Positions 1 to 10,740 of a stretch of DNA of 64,000 nucleotides are shown here, piece by piece. The DNA comes from Owenia fusiformis (taxonomy: Eukaryota > Annelida > Polychaeta > Sabellida > Oweniidae). Position 1 is the stretch's first letter; each line of letters starts with the position of its first letter. Location: contig CAIIXF020000012.1 in the NCBI GenBank assembly GCA_903813345.2, forward strand, positions 31,091,001 to 31,155,000, read 5' to 3'. The notes beneath the pieces are model-generated. The model had not been told where the DNA came from. It did not search any database and worked only from the letters and a program-made list of their open reading frames with translations. Position numbers and translations under genes: made by a program.

Positions 1-209
1 ACCCCCCAAAAAGACCCCACCCCGGGAAAATAATTTTTTCATTCTCGATAACTTTAGATATCTTGATGTTTGTAAGTTACATACATAGACATTATATATA
101 TGAATCATTTGCATAATAAATAATGCCAATCACTCCTACAGAATTTGAATAATAGTACAAAGTATGTACCCCAGGGGGCAAATTCGTGACCCATTTTCTT
201 ACTTTTTAG

Positions 210-378
210 AGCCTCACTTTTGATTCAGACACTGGAAGACATTGGAAAAATTTACATGAAGTGCTCAGTAGCAAGGCTATAAGCCCTGAAAGGTTCAAAC
301 TAATTGAATCAGTAGGAACCGAGAAGAAAATTGTTGAATTTTTGAAAATTTTGACATTTTTGAGAGGGGTGATTTTGG
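210..378 (+). other. Exon-like segment in the left foldback arm
   Basis: A 169-bp stretch is preceded by a pyrimidine-rich TTTTTAG acceptor and followed by a GTATGA donor-like site. Its open frame reads SLTFDSDTGRHWKNLHEV and continues through LSSKAISPERFKLIESV to RGVILG. The frame stays open past the donor for another ~25 codons. The composition (acidic, lysine-rich, helical) looks like a real internal exon rather than chance. I do not recognise the protein. The mirror copy in the right arm (4656-4824) keeps the reading frame. Confidence 0.4.
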
Positions 379-3300
379 GTATGACTATAGCTGATGCCTA
401 TGGTTTCTATATCTATCCCTCTTTGATTATAAATATGGTTTTGGAGTATTGAACTAAGATGTAAAAGATAATTAAAATGGGTTTGAAGGAAGTTTAAAGT
501 TTTAAACAAGTTCAAAATTCGAAGAATTGTACAATATCAGGTCTGAATTTACGAATTTTAGGTAAGACCTTGGGTGAGCCTTAGATTTTTTACATCTGTC
601 CCACTTTGATGATATTTATAGTTTTGTAGTGTGGAACTTAGATGTACAAAATAATTAAGATGGTTTTTAAGAAGGTTTAAGGGTTTTAATAAGTCCAAAA
701 TTTGAAAAATTGTACAATATCAGGTCTGAATTTGCGATTTTCAGGTAAGACCTTGGATTAGCCTTATATTTTTTACGTATGTCCCTCTTTGATGATATGT
801 ATGGTTTTGTAGTGTGAAACTAATGAGTAAAAATAATTTAGATGGATTTGAAGAAGGTTAAAGGATTATGAGTCCAAAATTTGAAGAATTGTACAATATC
901 AGGTCTGAATTTATGAATTTCAGGTATGACCTTGGAGGACCCTTATGTTTTTTACATCTTTCCCTCTTTGATGCTATTCATGGTTTTATAGTGTGGAACT
1001 AAGATGTAAAATATAATTTAGATGAATTTTAAGAAGGTTGAAGGATTTTAACAAGTTCAAATTTTGAAGAATTGTACAATATCAGGTCTGAATTTACGAA
1101 TTTCAGGTAAGACCTTGGATGAGCCTTATACTTTTACATCTGTCACTCTTTGGTGATATGTATTGTTTTTTTGTAGTGTGGAACTAAGATGGTAAAAAAT
1201 AATTCAGATGCATTTTAAGAAGGTTTAAGGATTTTTACAATTTGAAGAATTGTACAATATCAGGTCTGCAATTAATGAATTTCAAGTATAACCTTGGTTG
1301 GCCCATATGTTTTTTCCACCTATCACTTTTTCATGATATATTTGGTTAAGTAGTGTGGAAATGTGTTAAACATAATTTAGATGGGTTTTAAAGAAGCTCA
1401 ACGTTTTAAACAAGTTCAAAATCTTGGCGTATTGTACAATATCAGATCTGAAATTAAGAATTTAAAGTACAAAATCTTGGCATAATTGTACAATATCAGA
1501 TCTGAAATTAAGAATTTAAAGTATAACCTTGCTTGACCCGTATATTTTTAACATCTATCCCTTTTTGATGATATGGTTTAGTAGTGTGGAGCTAATATGT
1601 AAAACATAATTGAGATGGGTTTTAAGTAAGTTTAAGGTTTTAAACAAGTTCAAATTTTGATGAATTGAACAATATCAGAGCTGATATTAATGAATTTTGG
1701 TTATCACCTTCTTGGACGAGCCTTTTTTTTACATCTATCCCTTTTTGATGAACTAAGATGTTAAACATAATTTAGACAAGTTTTAAAGAAATTTAAGGTT
1801 CTAAACAAGTTAAAAATTTGAAGAATTGTACAATAACAGGTCTGGAATTTATTAATTTTAGGTATAACTGTGGATGGCCCTTATTCTTTTTTTACATCTA
1901 TCCCTCTATGATGATATAATATATGGCTGGTAATATATAGTAGTGTGGAACTACAAGGTAAAACATAATTTAGATGGGTATTAAGGAGGTTTATGGTTTT
2001 AAACCAGTTCAAAACTTGATAAACTGTACAATATCATATCTGACATTAATGAATTTCAGGTTTATATCTCTATGATAATATATATGGTTTAGTTGTATGG
2101 AACTAAGATGTAAAACATAATTTAGATGGGTTTTAAGGAAGTTTAAAGGCAGAATCAGATCTATGGGATGACAAAATTACAAGGAACATGTACAATTCAC
2201 CTACCAATCTATTCCTTATGATCTCAAATACAATATCTCTAAAAAGATTCACGATGTGTTAAAAATTGATGAAGTTATAATGGATTCGAAGTGCTAAAAT
2301 GGGTGAAAAGTGTTTAAATTCTCCCAAAATAATAAGAATGGTTACCATTTTTATGGAAAAATAATACATTATTGTAGAAATCCTTAGTTTTCCTGAAATA
2401 AAGTGTGCACTTTGGGGATAATTAGCAAATAGACATGAAAAGGAATGACATAAGCCAGAAATATTCAAAAACTTAAACATTTTTTGTTAGGCTGCTTGCT
2501 AGATCTGATTCTCTCTTTAAGGTTTGAAACAGGTTTATAACTTAACAAATTGTACAATATTAGGTCTGAAATTCTTAACATTTTTGATGATTTACATGGT
2601 TTTGTAGTGTGGAACTAAAATGTAGGAATTTGGAGTTTTAAGGAGGTTTTTCTTTATTTTCACTTATTGCTACTTCAGACTAGGGTTAAACTTCCTTAAA
2701 ACCCCAAATTCCTAAATTATGTTTTACATTTTAGTCCTATAATTCAGAACCATGTAAGTCATCAAAGACGTTTAGAATGTAAAGAACATGAGGATCATTC
2801 AAAGCTTTACCTGAAATTTGTTAATTTCAGACCTGATATTGTACAATTTGTCAAGTTTTGAACCTTTTTAGAACCTAAAACTTCCTTAAATCCCATCTGA
2901 AATATGTTTTACATCTTAGTTCCATACTACAAAACCATATATGTTATCATAGACAGATATATGTAAAAGACATACGGCTCATCCAAGGCTATACCTGAAA
3001 AATAATAATGATGGCAGAAGAAAAAACTCGCAAAAAGTACCATTTACCCCCCCCCTCCTGCAGACATTAGGGTTAAACTTCCTTTAAACCCCAAATTCCT
3101 GAATTATGTTTTACATTTTAGTATTACATCAAAGAGGTTTAGAATGAAAAGAACATGAAGATCATTCAAAGCTATACCTGAAATTTGTTAATTTCAGACC
3201 TGATATTGTACAATTTGTCAAGTTTTGAACCTCTTTAGAACCTAAAACTTCCTTAAAACCCATCTTAATTATGTTTTACATCTTAGTTCCATACTTCAAA

Positions 3301-4655
3301 ACCATATATGTTATCATAGAGAAATAAATGTAAAAAACATAAGGCTCATCCAAGGCTATACCTGAAATTCGTTTATTTTAGATCTGATATTGTACAATTT
3401 GTCAAGTTTTGAACTTGTTTAAAACCTTAGACCTCCTTAAAACCCATTTTTATTATGTTTTACCTCTTAGTTCCACACTACTAAACCATATATATCATCA
3501 AAAAGGGGTAGATGTTAAAAACATAAGGCCAGGGCCAACAAAGGTTATACTTGAAATCTGTTAATTTCGAATCTGATATTGTACAATTCGCCGAGATTTT
3601 GAACTTGTTTCAAACATTAAGTTTTTTAAAACCCATCCAATTTATGTTATACATATTATTTCTAAACTACTAAACCAAATACATGTATATCGTGAAAAGG
3701 GATAGGTGTAAAAAACATAAGAACCAACCAAGGTTATACTTGAAATATGTTAATTGCAGACCTAATATTGTACAATTCTTCAAATTTTGAACTTGCGAAA
3801 ATCCTTAAACCTTCTTAAAATTCATCTTAATTATTTTTGACATCTTAGTTTCACACTACAAAACAATACATATCATCAAAGAGGGACAGATGTAACAAAT
3901 ATAAGGCTCATCGAAGGTCTTACCTGAAATTCGTAAATTCAGACCTGATATTGTACAATTCTTCAAATTTTGAACTTGTTAAAATCCTTAAACCTTCTTA
4001 AAATTCATCTAAATTATATTTTACATCTTAGTTCATTACTATTAAACCGTAAATATCATCAAAGAGTGACAGATATAAAAATCATAAGGGTCATCCAAGG
4101 TCATACCTTAAATTCGTAAATTCAGACCTGATATTGTACGATTCTTCAAATTTTGAACTCATTTAAATCCTTAAATCTTCCTCAAATCCATCTAAGTTAT
4201 TTTTTACATATTAGTTTCACACTACAAAACCATACATACCATCAAAGAGGGACAGATGTAAAAAATATAAGGCTAATCCAAGGTCTTACCTGAAATTCGC
4301 AAATTCAGACCTGATATTATACAATTTTTCAAATTTTGGACTTATTAAAACCCTTAAACCTTTTTAAAAACCATCTTAATTATTTTGTACATCTAAGTTC
4401 CACACTACAAAACTATAAATATCATCAAAGTGGGACAGATGTAAAAAATCTAAGGTTCACCCAAGGTCTTACCTAAAATTCGTAAATTCAGACCTGATAT
4501 TGTACAATTCTTCGAATTTTGAACTTGTTTAAAACTTTAAACTTCCCTCAAACCCATTTTAATTATCTTTTACATCTTAGTTCAATACTTCAAAACCATA
4601 TTTATAATCAAAGAGGGATGGATATAGAAACCATAGGCATCAGCTATAGTCATAC

Positions 4656-4824
4656 CCAAAATCACCCCTCTCAAAAATGTCAACATTTTCAAAAATTCAA
4701 CAATTTTTTTCTCGGTTCCTACTGATTCAATTAGTTTGAACCTTTCAGGGCTTATAGCCTTGCTACTGAGCACTTCATGTAAATTTTTCCAATGTCTTCC
4801 AGTGTCTGAATCAAAAGTGAGGCT
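4656..4824 (-). other. Mirror copy of the exon-like segment in the right foldback arm
   Basis: This is the reverse-complement partner of 210-378, with acceptor- and donor-like sites at the same places and an almost identical peptide. One visible difference within the exon is Ile to Met in the stretch EFLK(I/M)LTFL. It is part of the right arm of the foldback element. Confidence 0.4.
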
Positions 4825-5069
4825 CTAAAAAGTAAGAAAATCGGTCATGAATTTGCCCCGTGGGGTACATACTTTGTACTATTATTCAAATTCTGTAGGA
4901 GTGATTGGCATTATTTATTATGCAAATGATTCATATATATAATGTCTATGTATGTAACTTACAAACATCAAGATATCTAAAGTTATCGAGAATGAAAAAA
5001 TTATTTTCCCGGGGTGGGGTCTTTTTGGGGGGTGGGGGGCTAATCCCTGAAAAAAAAGAATTATGTACC

Positions 5070-5810
5070 ACTCTGTGAAGCTATCACCTAGGTAGAATTT
5101 TCATCCAAGACTTCTTTCTAACTGAAAATGCTGCCAAACCAACTATACTCCATTTATTAAGAATTTCCCTCCTCGCTCTTAGAGTATAATGAATTCACCA
5201 AGCACTGATTTGTGTGTTGCATTAAATTGGTTCATGTCACGGATATGAACTGGTAGCCACCTTGACTAGTTTGTGTGATTGAGTATATAAGAAGGCATGG
5301 CAACAACTCAGAAAGGGTATCTTTGTATAGGCTGAAGTTGCCCTCTCAAAAGTTTAAGATCCATTACCATCGACCAGAACTTAAATTGGGAAGAGCCATT
5401 CAGCTGGGACTGTTTTTTCACCCAGTCATCCAACTCAAACTGAGGTTATTCATCGATATCACAGCACAAACAATGTGTCTCACAGGCTTTTTTGTCAAGA
5501 ATATAAAAACTACAGGCAGAAATAAGATGTGCTCTGCAAGTTAGTGCGAGTTGGTTAACTTTGATAAAGGAATCAGCTGTACCAGATGTGGCTATGCCAG
5601 CTTGAGAGAGGGAGATTATCCATCCAGGGTTCTCTCATAGATTGCCAAAGATGTGAAATGCTCCCATCTCAGTGTGTATTCCACCAAGTATCCTTATCAG
5701 CTTCGTTTTTTCTCCCATCTCTTGCCATTGTCCACTATAACTGCTTGAACAGTGCAAAGAGGGGCTGTTCGGCAGCAAGTACAGGCGTTTGGTCTGGGTT
5801 GATATAATTT
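5070..5810 (-). pseudogene. Decayed copy of a conserved uncharacterised invertebrate protein family
   Basis: Read on the minus strand from 5810 downwards, several frames together give, in order: AEQPLFALFKQL, then a segment near GGIHTEMGAFHIFGNL, then AGIATSGTADSFIKVNQLAL followed by TCRAHLISACSFYILDKKA, then WVKKQSQLNGSSQFKFWSMV, then FSLYKDTLSELLP, and finally SRWLPVHIRDMNQFNATHKS. The blocks keep a collinear order that I recognise from long uncharacterised proteins repeatedly found in cnidarian and mollusc genomes (blocks of the type DQPLYA, GGxHxEM, ATxGTADSF, FxYW, RWLPVHIRDM). Some models carry a DUF6589-type label, but I am unsure of that name. At least three in-frame stops and two frame changes make this a pseudogene. 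It starts immediately outside the right end of the foldback element. Confidence 0.65.
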
Positions 5811-6055
5811 GTTGACTTTATACACGTCAACATGAGAGACAATGAATATTAGACTTTAAACTGACTTCAATATAACTAAAATGAAGAAAATTGTAATACA
5901 GTTCTGTTATATTTCAGAGTGCAGAAACACACAGAAAATCAAGATGGGTGACATGCCTCAATATATACCCACAAACCTTATCCCCACTTACATACCCCCT
6001 CCCCCTTCATATAACTCTCATTTCTACTTTCTACAACTTACATGTTCTTGAATCT
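5811..6055. other. No recognisable feature
   Basis: AT-rich sequence with a C/T-rich patch near 5990-6010; no coding, RNA or repeat signal was seen. Confidence 0.5.
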
Positions 6056-7175
6056 AGAAACGCTAACATTTTTATTCCAGATAACAGTTACTTAAGAATA
6101 AACAAATTGGGTCAGCATGAATAAAATAATAATAATTATTAATTTATGTTTCAGTTTATTGCATATACCTATATGTGGGGCTGCACAACACTCTTCTTTA
6201 TTGGTTATAATGCAATATTTTAACAGATATATGTTGAATGTTATCACTAAGCATTGATAAAATATAAACTTGTCAAATTTTATTGAAAAGAAGAAGTTAA
6301 TAAGGAAATTGTTTATTATTTTGACGTTAATTTTGGTATAATTTTACCAAAAGGTGGTGCTGTAAGAGCAATTTCTTATATTTATACTTAATAAAAACTG
6401 TTTGGTGGGAATATTATTAAATAATAACTGAAGACACTAATTTATCACATTTTATTGAAATAAAAGCAGAAAAAAAATTATCAAAAAAATATTCTTATTT
6501 GACGATTATTTTGGCGGCCATCTTGAATTTTAAGGAGTGAGAATCATGCTTGGCAATGCGGATTGAGATCTTTAAAATATCCATATTAGTCTGTGTGCCG
6601 AAAATCTAACATTTTCATTACAGATAACAGTTATTTAAGAATAAGTAAATTGGGTCAGCATGAATAAAATAATAATCATTAATTTATGTTTCAGAGCAGT
6701 TCAATGCATATATACCTATAGGTAGGGCTGCCCAACACTCTTCTTTATTGATTATAATGAAATATTTTGACGGATATATGTTGAATATTATCAGTAAGCC
6801 TTGATAAAATATAAACTTGTCAAATTTTATTGAAAAGAAGCAGTGAATAAGGGAAATGTTTGTTATTTTGACGTCAATTTTGGTATAATTTTATCAAAAG
6901 ATGGCGCTATTAAATTATTTATATATTATTTCTTATGTTTATACTTAATAAAAAATTCATTTGGTAGGAATATTATTAGATAATACCTGAAGACATTAAT
7001 TTATCACATTTTATTGAAATAAAGGCAGTAAAAAGAATTATCAAAAAAATATACATATTTGACGATAATTTTGGCGGCCATCTTGAATTTTCACCATGAA
7101 GGAGTGCGATTCGCGCTTGGCAATGCGGATCAAAATTTTTAGAATGTCCATATTAGTCTGTGTGCCGAAAATCTA
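6056..7175. repeat. Tandem duplication of a ~545-bp AT-rich unit
   Basis: The sequence beginning ATCTAGAAACGCTAACATTT near 6052 is repeated from about 6600 (AAAATCTAACATTTTCATTA). Landmarks such as the GGTCAGCATGAATAAAATAA block (6112 and 6654), the CAACACTCTTCTTTATTG block (6186 and 6733) and TTTTGGCGGCCATCTTGAAT (6511 and 7070) recur at the same spacing. The GGCGGCCATCTTGAA motif also appears in the repeat at 34.5-35.7 kb, so this may be a related family. No coding potential was seen. Confidence 0.75.
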
Positions 7176-7275
7176 AGAATATATATGATCGCGAACTATC
7201 ACCATGTTAGAAACCCATTAGTGATTTGACTACAAGGGAAAATCTGGTTGGTTTAAAAAAGTATCTGCTTTATGC

Positions 7276-7411
7276 CTTGGTCACATTTGCTCCGATCTTC
7301 ACTACGGCGCCCGGCCGATTGAGTATTTTGTTCAAAATTGAATACAATATTGAACAAAACACTCAATCGGCCGGGCGCCGGCCGATGGATCGGAGCATAT
7401 GTGACCAAGGT
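7276..7411. mobile_element. Palindromic MITE with GC-rich CGGCCGAT core
   Basis: The segment starts CCTTGGTCACATTTGCTCCG and ends with the near-perfect reverse complement (CGGAGCATATGTGACCAAGG). Inside, GCCCGGCCGATTGAGT pairs with ACTCAATCGGCCGGGC across a short AT-rich loop. It is ~136 bp, with almost the whole length in the stem, and is strongly GC-rich against AT-rich flanks. It belongs to the MITE class; the superfamily cannot be told. Confidence 0.7.
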
Positions 7412-8880
7412 ATTGTGAAATAAACCACTTGGTTTATCTTATTTTTTTATCTATTTTGTTTTTTTTGGTTTAATTTTTGAATTCTTTTTGTTAAATCAAC
7501 CAAAATTTGCCTTGGATAACTATAATATTGAGAGGTCTAAAAACATGTTATATATGCTATTTTGTTCCAACAATTGCACGGTTCAGAAAGATATTTTATT
7601 CCATTCTTAAGAATTGGTAGAAAGGAACAAAAAACAAAAACAAAAAGTGTTAACAAAAACAGTTAATATATAAATAATTTTCGCATTACATTGTTGTTAA
7701 TCAGTCAATATTACATAAAAAACATTATTGAATTCGGTTCACCATATCGATACCAATCCTTTATTGACAAAATCGTATTTCACACCAAATTGATAAAATT
7801 TTGACGCATCTTTGACCCTAATGTTGGCAAAAATAGCAATCTGAAACATTATTATGTACCGTAAGTCACCAGTATTCTTTTCTATTTTATTTTTGCTTAT
7901 CAGACTCCGAATCTGCAAACCAAATTTTGATACAACTCGGAAATTATGGCGTTTTGAAGTTTCAAAAATCGCTATTTTGGTACATCCCATGCTAAGTCAA
8001 TGGGACCAAAGAAATTTTTAATCATGCGAGATATAGACTGTGTACCGCTAAAATGAAAATCCAGAATAGAGGGGTCCTCAAAATCGACTTTGCCTCAAAA
8101 TTTGAAAACTAAAAGGCATAGGTCAAAATCTAGGTCAGACTTATTGTTTGTACACTTCAATAATATTCTTCGAAATTTGGTATCTGAAATCCTAATTGAA
8201 ATCCAACTTCCGGTTGAAATTCTACGCCATTTTGAAAAAATCAATTCAGATGACATCCCGATAAAATATCAAGAGTATAGATTATAGTTTTGCAAAACCT
8301 AATCATTTGTTACAAATAAACCCGATGGTACCCTACACAGATTGAATGATAAATAAATTATGAGCTGATATGATGGGTCTGTTTTTCTATCCTTAATAAC
8401 ATACACTTGACCTATGTTCACTTTAAATTGTAGCTCTGATAAAATTTGATTTAAGATTGTATATTTAAGTTATGGACGTACTTTAAAACACTAATTAATT
8501 ATCATGTACAACTATAAATTACCATGTCGTTATCTAAAACAATATTTATGATGCTTAAACGTCGTAAAGTTATTTTTGGAATGCTGGCAATTTGAGTGAC
8601 GATCATGATGGACTATTGATGGAGCTTTAGAGAGTTATAGAGCTGGATTCGAAGCCAATTCTCATTCATACTGTACCTTGCTGTAACCCCTACCTTATTC
8701 ACAGCTTGCCCCAAGTAACACATTTTTTAGGACCACCCTTCATATATTTCAAATACATTAATCTGCTTTTTTCTCTCTTTCCGTTGTCGTCCATCGTTTC
8801 ATCTGACTCATTTCCCAAATCTGTATCCCATGGACTTACAAGAAAGTCTATATTATCCCTCGGTCCTTACAAAGCCATTT
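7412..8880. other. Gene-free AT-rich interval
   Basis: Only short chance frames are present. Phrases like CAAAATCTAGGTCA near 8120 recur in the tandem repeat at 9.25-10.5 kb, so part of this interval may be an older copy of that repeat. Nothing else was recognised. Confidence 0.5.
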
Positions 8881-8885
8881 TGTTT

Positions 8886-9000
8886 TGCTGAATTGTTCAG
8901 GCTTTGTATAGAAACCTCCTACCTCCTACCCATCTACCCACATGATACAGTCTTTGGAGGGTTCAATTTTAAAGATCTTAGTTTATTAAATCTTAGTTTA
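8886..9000. repeat. Dispersed repeat, inverted partner at 17180-17300
   Basis: The stretch from GGCTTTGTATAGAAACCTCC through CCCACATGATACAGTC to GGGTTCAATTTTAAAGAT matches the reverse complement of 17180-17300 with small indels. The two copies bracket the LINE region. Confidence 0.65.
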
Positions 9001-9249
9001 TGATGAATTATAGATGCATTTGTAACGACCCTTGATAGGAAGATGCTTCTACTCGGAGCATCGAATTAAGCACACTTTCTTTCAATTTCTTTATCTGGCT
9101 TGTTGGACCTATGCTCGCGGTCGTTAGTTATTAGGAGGCCACTATCATTTTTGTAGTTATTCTTCTTTATTATTCTTTTTAGCATTTTTTCTCCAACTTC
9201 CAGCTAGCTTTGACTTATCTCATATATAGTCCTATTAGGGACCTGGGCT
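9001..9249. other. No recognisable gene; short TGTAACGACCCTT repeat motif
   Basis: The 13-mer TGTAACGACCCTT near 9020 recurs near 51456 at the end of a tRNA-derived SINE-like element, so this may be a SINE tail fragment. Otherwise nothing was seen. Confidence 0.3.
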
Positions 9250-9687
9250 GGACTTGTCGGGAAATAAGTTCATATCTAGGTCAAGGTCAAAATCTAGGTC
9301 AAATCTAAGTTTTTTTCAAGTTTCTCAAATCCTGACACTACACTTCAATATTTTTGGCTGAATTTTTGCATACAGATAGATATTAGTATTCTATTAGTCT
9401 TAGCCTTTTGCCGTCTAGAGAAATTTTGCCAAGATTTTGAGATATTGAAGGTCAAAAAAGGTCTTTTTTCAACTTGCTTCAAATTGACCAAATGTTTTTT
9501 TAAAACTCATCTACGAGTTCTCAGGATTCCAAATCTGACCTTACTTCTAAACCTTTGACCTTTGGTTGACCTTCAGTGACCTCCGAAAGGTAAAAAAAGT
9601 TGATTTTTCAAATCGATTTTCTGGATTCAAATTTAGGTATATTTATTCACAAAAGACCTACTGAGGTCTATAAAAGTAAAATTTGCA

Positions 9688-9700
9688 AGGTCAAAGGTCA
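9688..9700 (+). promoter_or_regulatory. Perfect DR1 nuclear-receptor-type motif
   Basis: Two AGGTCA half-sites are separated by one A. This is the DR1 arrangement bound by RXR/HNF4-type receptors. It lies inside a repeat far from any host gene, so function is not implied. Confidence 0.3.
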
Positions 9701-10136
9701 AGATCATCAAATGAAATCACAAACTGTGTTTTCTAAGTTTCTCAAAATTGGAGACTACAAATCAATTTGTTTTACTGAAAGTCAGAATACATATTTCTAA
9801 AGGTTCTACACATATTAGCAATTGACTATTTATTAAAATTTTGCTCCAGTTTTGTGATATTAGAACTCAAAAACTGAAAAAAGGTCAAATTTCGAAATTT
9901 TTCAAGGTCAAATTTCAACTTGCTCTAAATTGACCAAACTTTTTTTAAAAAGCATCTACAAGATCTCAGGAACTCAAATCAAATCTGACCTTAGTTTTGA
10001 CCTATGACCTTTAGTTGACCTTCAGTGACCTTTGGAAGATCAAAAAAGTTGATTTTTCAAATTGATTTTCTGGATTCAAATTTAGGTTTATTCAATCAGA
10101 AAAGATATACTGAGGTCTAAAAAAGTAACATTTTTA

Positions 10137-10155
10137 AGGTCAAAGGTCAAGGTCA
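10137..10155 (+). promoter_or_regulatory. DR1 motif followed by an abutting third half-site
   Basis: Three AGGTCA half-sites are present: the first two are spaced by one A (DR1) and the third follows with no spacer (DR0). It lies at the equivalent place in the second copy of the 448-bp repeat. Confidence 0.3.
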
Positions 10156-10548
10156 TCAAACAAGATCACAAACTGTGTTTTCTAAGTTTCTCAAAGTTTG
10201 TGACTACAAATCAATATTTTTGAATTAAAGTCAGGATATATATTCCTCTAAAGGTTTTACACATATTAACAATTGATTATCTATTAAAATTCTGCACCAG
10301 TTTTGAGATATTGGACCTCAAAAACTGAAAAAGGTCTAATTTTGAAATTTTTCAAGGTCAAATTTCACATTGCTTCAAATTGACCAAACTTTTTTTTAAA
10401 AATCATCTACAAGATGCCTGGAGTTCATATATGACCTTTTATTTAAGATTTGACCTTTGGCTGACCTTTAAATGTTAAAAAAAGCCTACGGGGCCTCCGT
10501 AAGATTGCTTGCAATCTTAAACCTCTAGTTTATTCTCCTGGGGCAAAC

Positions 10549-10740
10549 TTTTTTTTTTTTATTATTATTTATTTATTTCATTGATATAGTTTAAATACAA
10601 TTACAATAACATCCCTAAATCGCCAGAGGGCATTATATAGGAATGGTGAGAGGCTGGGGGTGGCAGGCAGACAGGGTCCCGGACCGGAGCAGGTGTGACA
10701 GGACAACAGGATATCAGAAAGAGAGACATGAGGGAGGGAA
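10549..10740 (-). mobile_element. LINE 3' UTR and A-rich tail
   Basis: On the minus strand the sequence after the ORF2 stop runs about 190 bp into an A-rich tail with AATAAATAAATAATAATA followed by a run of about twelve A. This is the expected 3' terminus of a non-LTR retrotransposon oriented right to left. The flank beyond the tail (GTTTGCCCC) is outside the element. Confidence 0.65.

Larger units (their letters stand above)
1..5040. mobile_element. Giant foldback-type inverted repeat element
   Basis: The sequence from base 1 to about 2150 is repeated in reverse complement from about 2870 to 5040; the outer ends pair almost base for base (bases 1-180 against about 4860-5036). Each arm is itself built of about ten degenerate tandem units of roughly 180 bp, recognisable by a core like GAATTGTACAATATCAGG near 520, 705, 880, 1065, 1245, 1430, 1665 and 1825, and on the other arm near 2840, 3205, 3385, 3570, 3765, 3950, 4130, 4315 and 4500. 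The central 2150-2870 spacer shows no gene. Long terminal inverted repeats with internal tandem units are the hallmark of foldback (FB-like) elements. The left end is cut by the window edge, so no target duplication can be read. No transposase is present, so it is probably non-autonomous. Confidence 0.75.
9250..10480. repeat. Tandem repeat (~448 bp period) rich in AGGTCA half-sites
   Basis: The landmark TTGCTTCAAATTGACCAAA occurs near 9470 and 10368, with a one-base variant near 9919, giving a period of ~448 bp and about two and a half copies. The first two copies contain a direct repeat AGGTCAAAGGTCA (9688-9700 and 10137-10149), and the second is followed by a further abutting AGGTCA (to 10155). 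No coding capacity was seen. Confidence 0.75.

Noticed and set aside
2259-2480. 73-residue frame in the foldback spacer
   Set aside because: No ATG-supported homology or splice context. Not enough to call a gene within the spacer.
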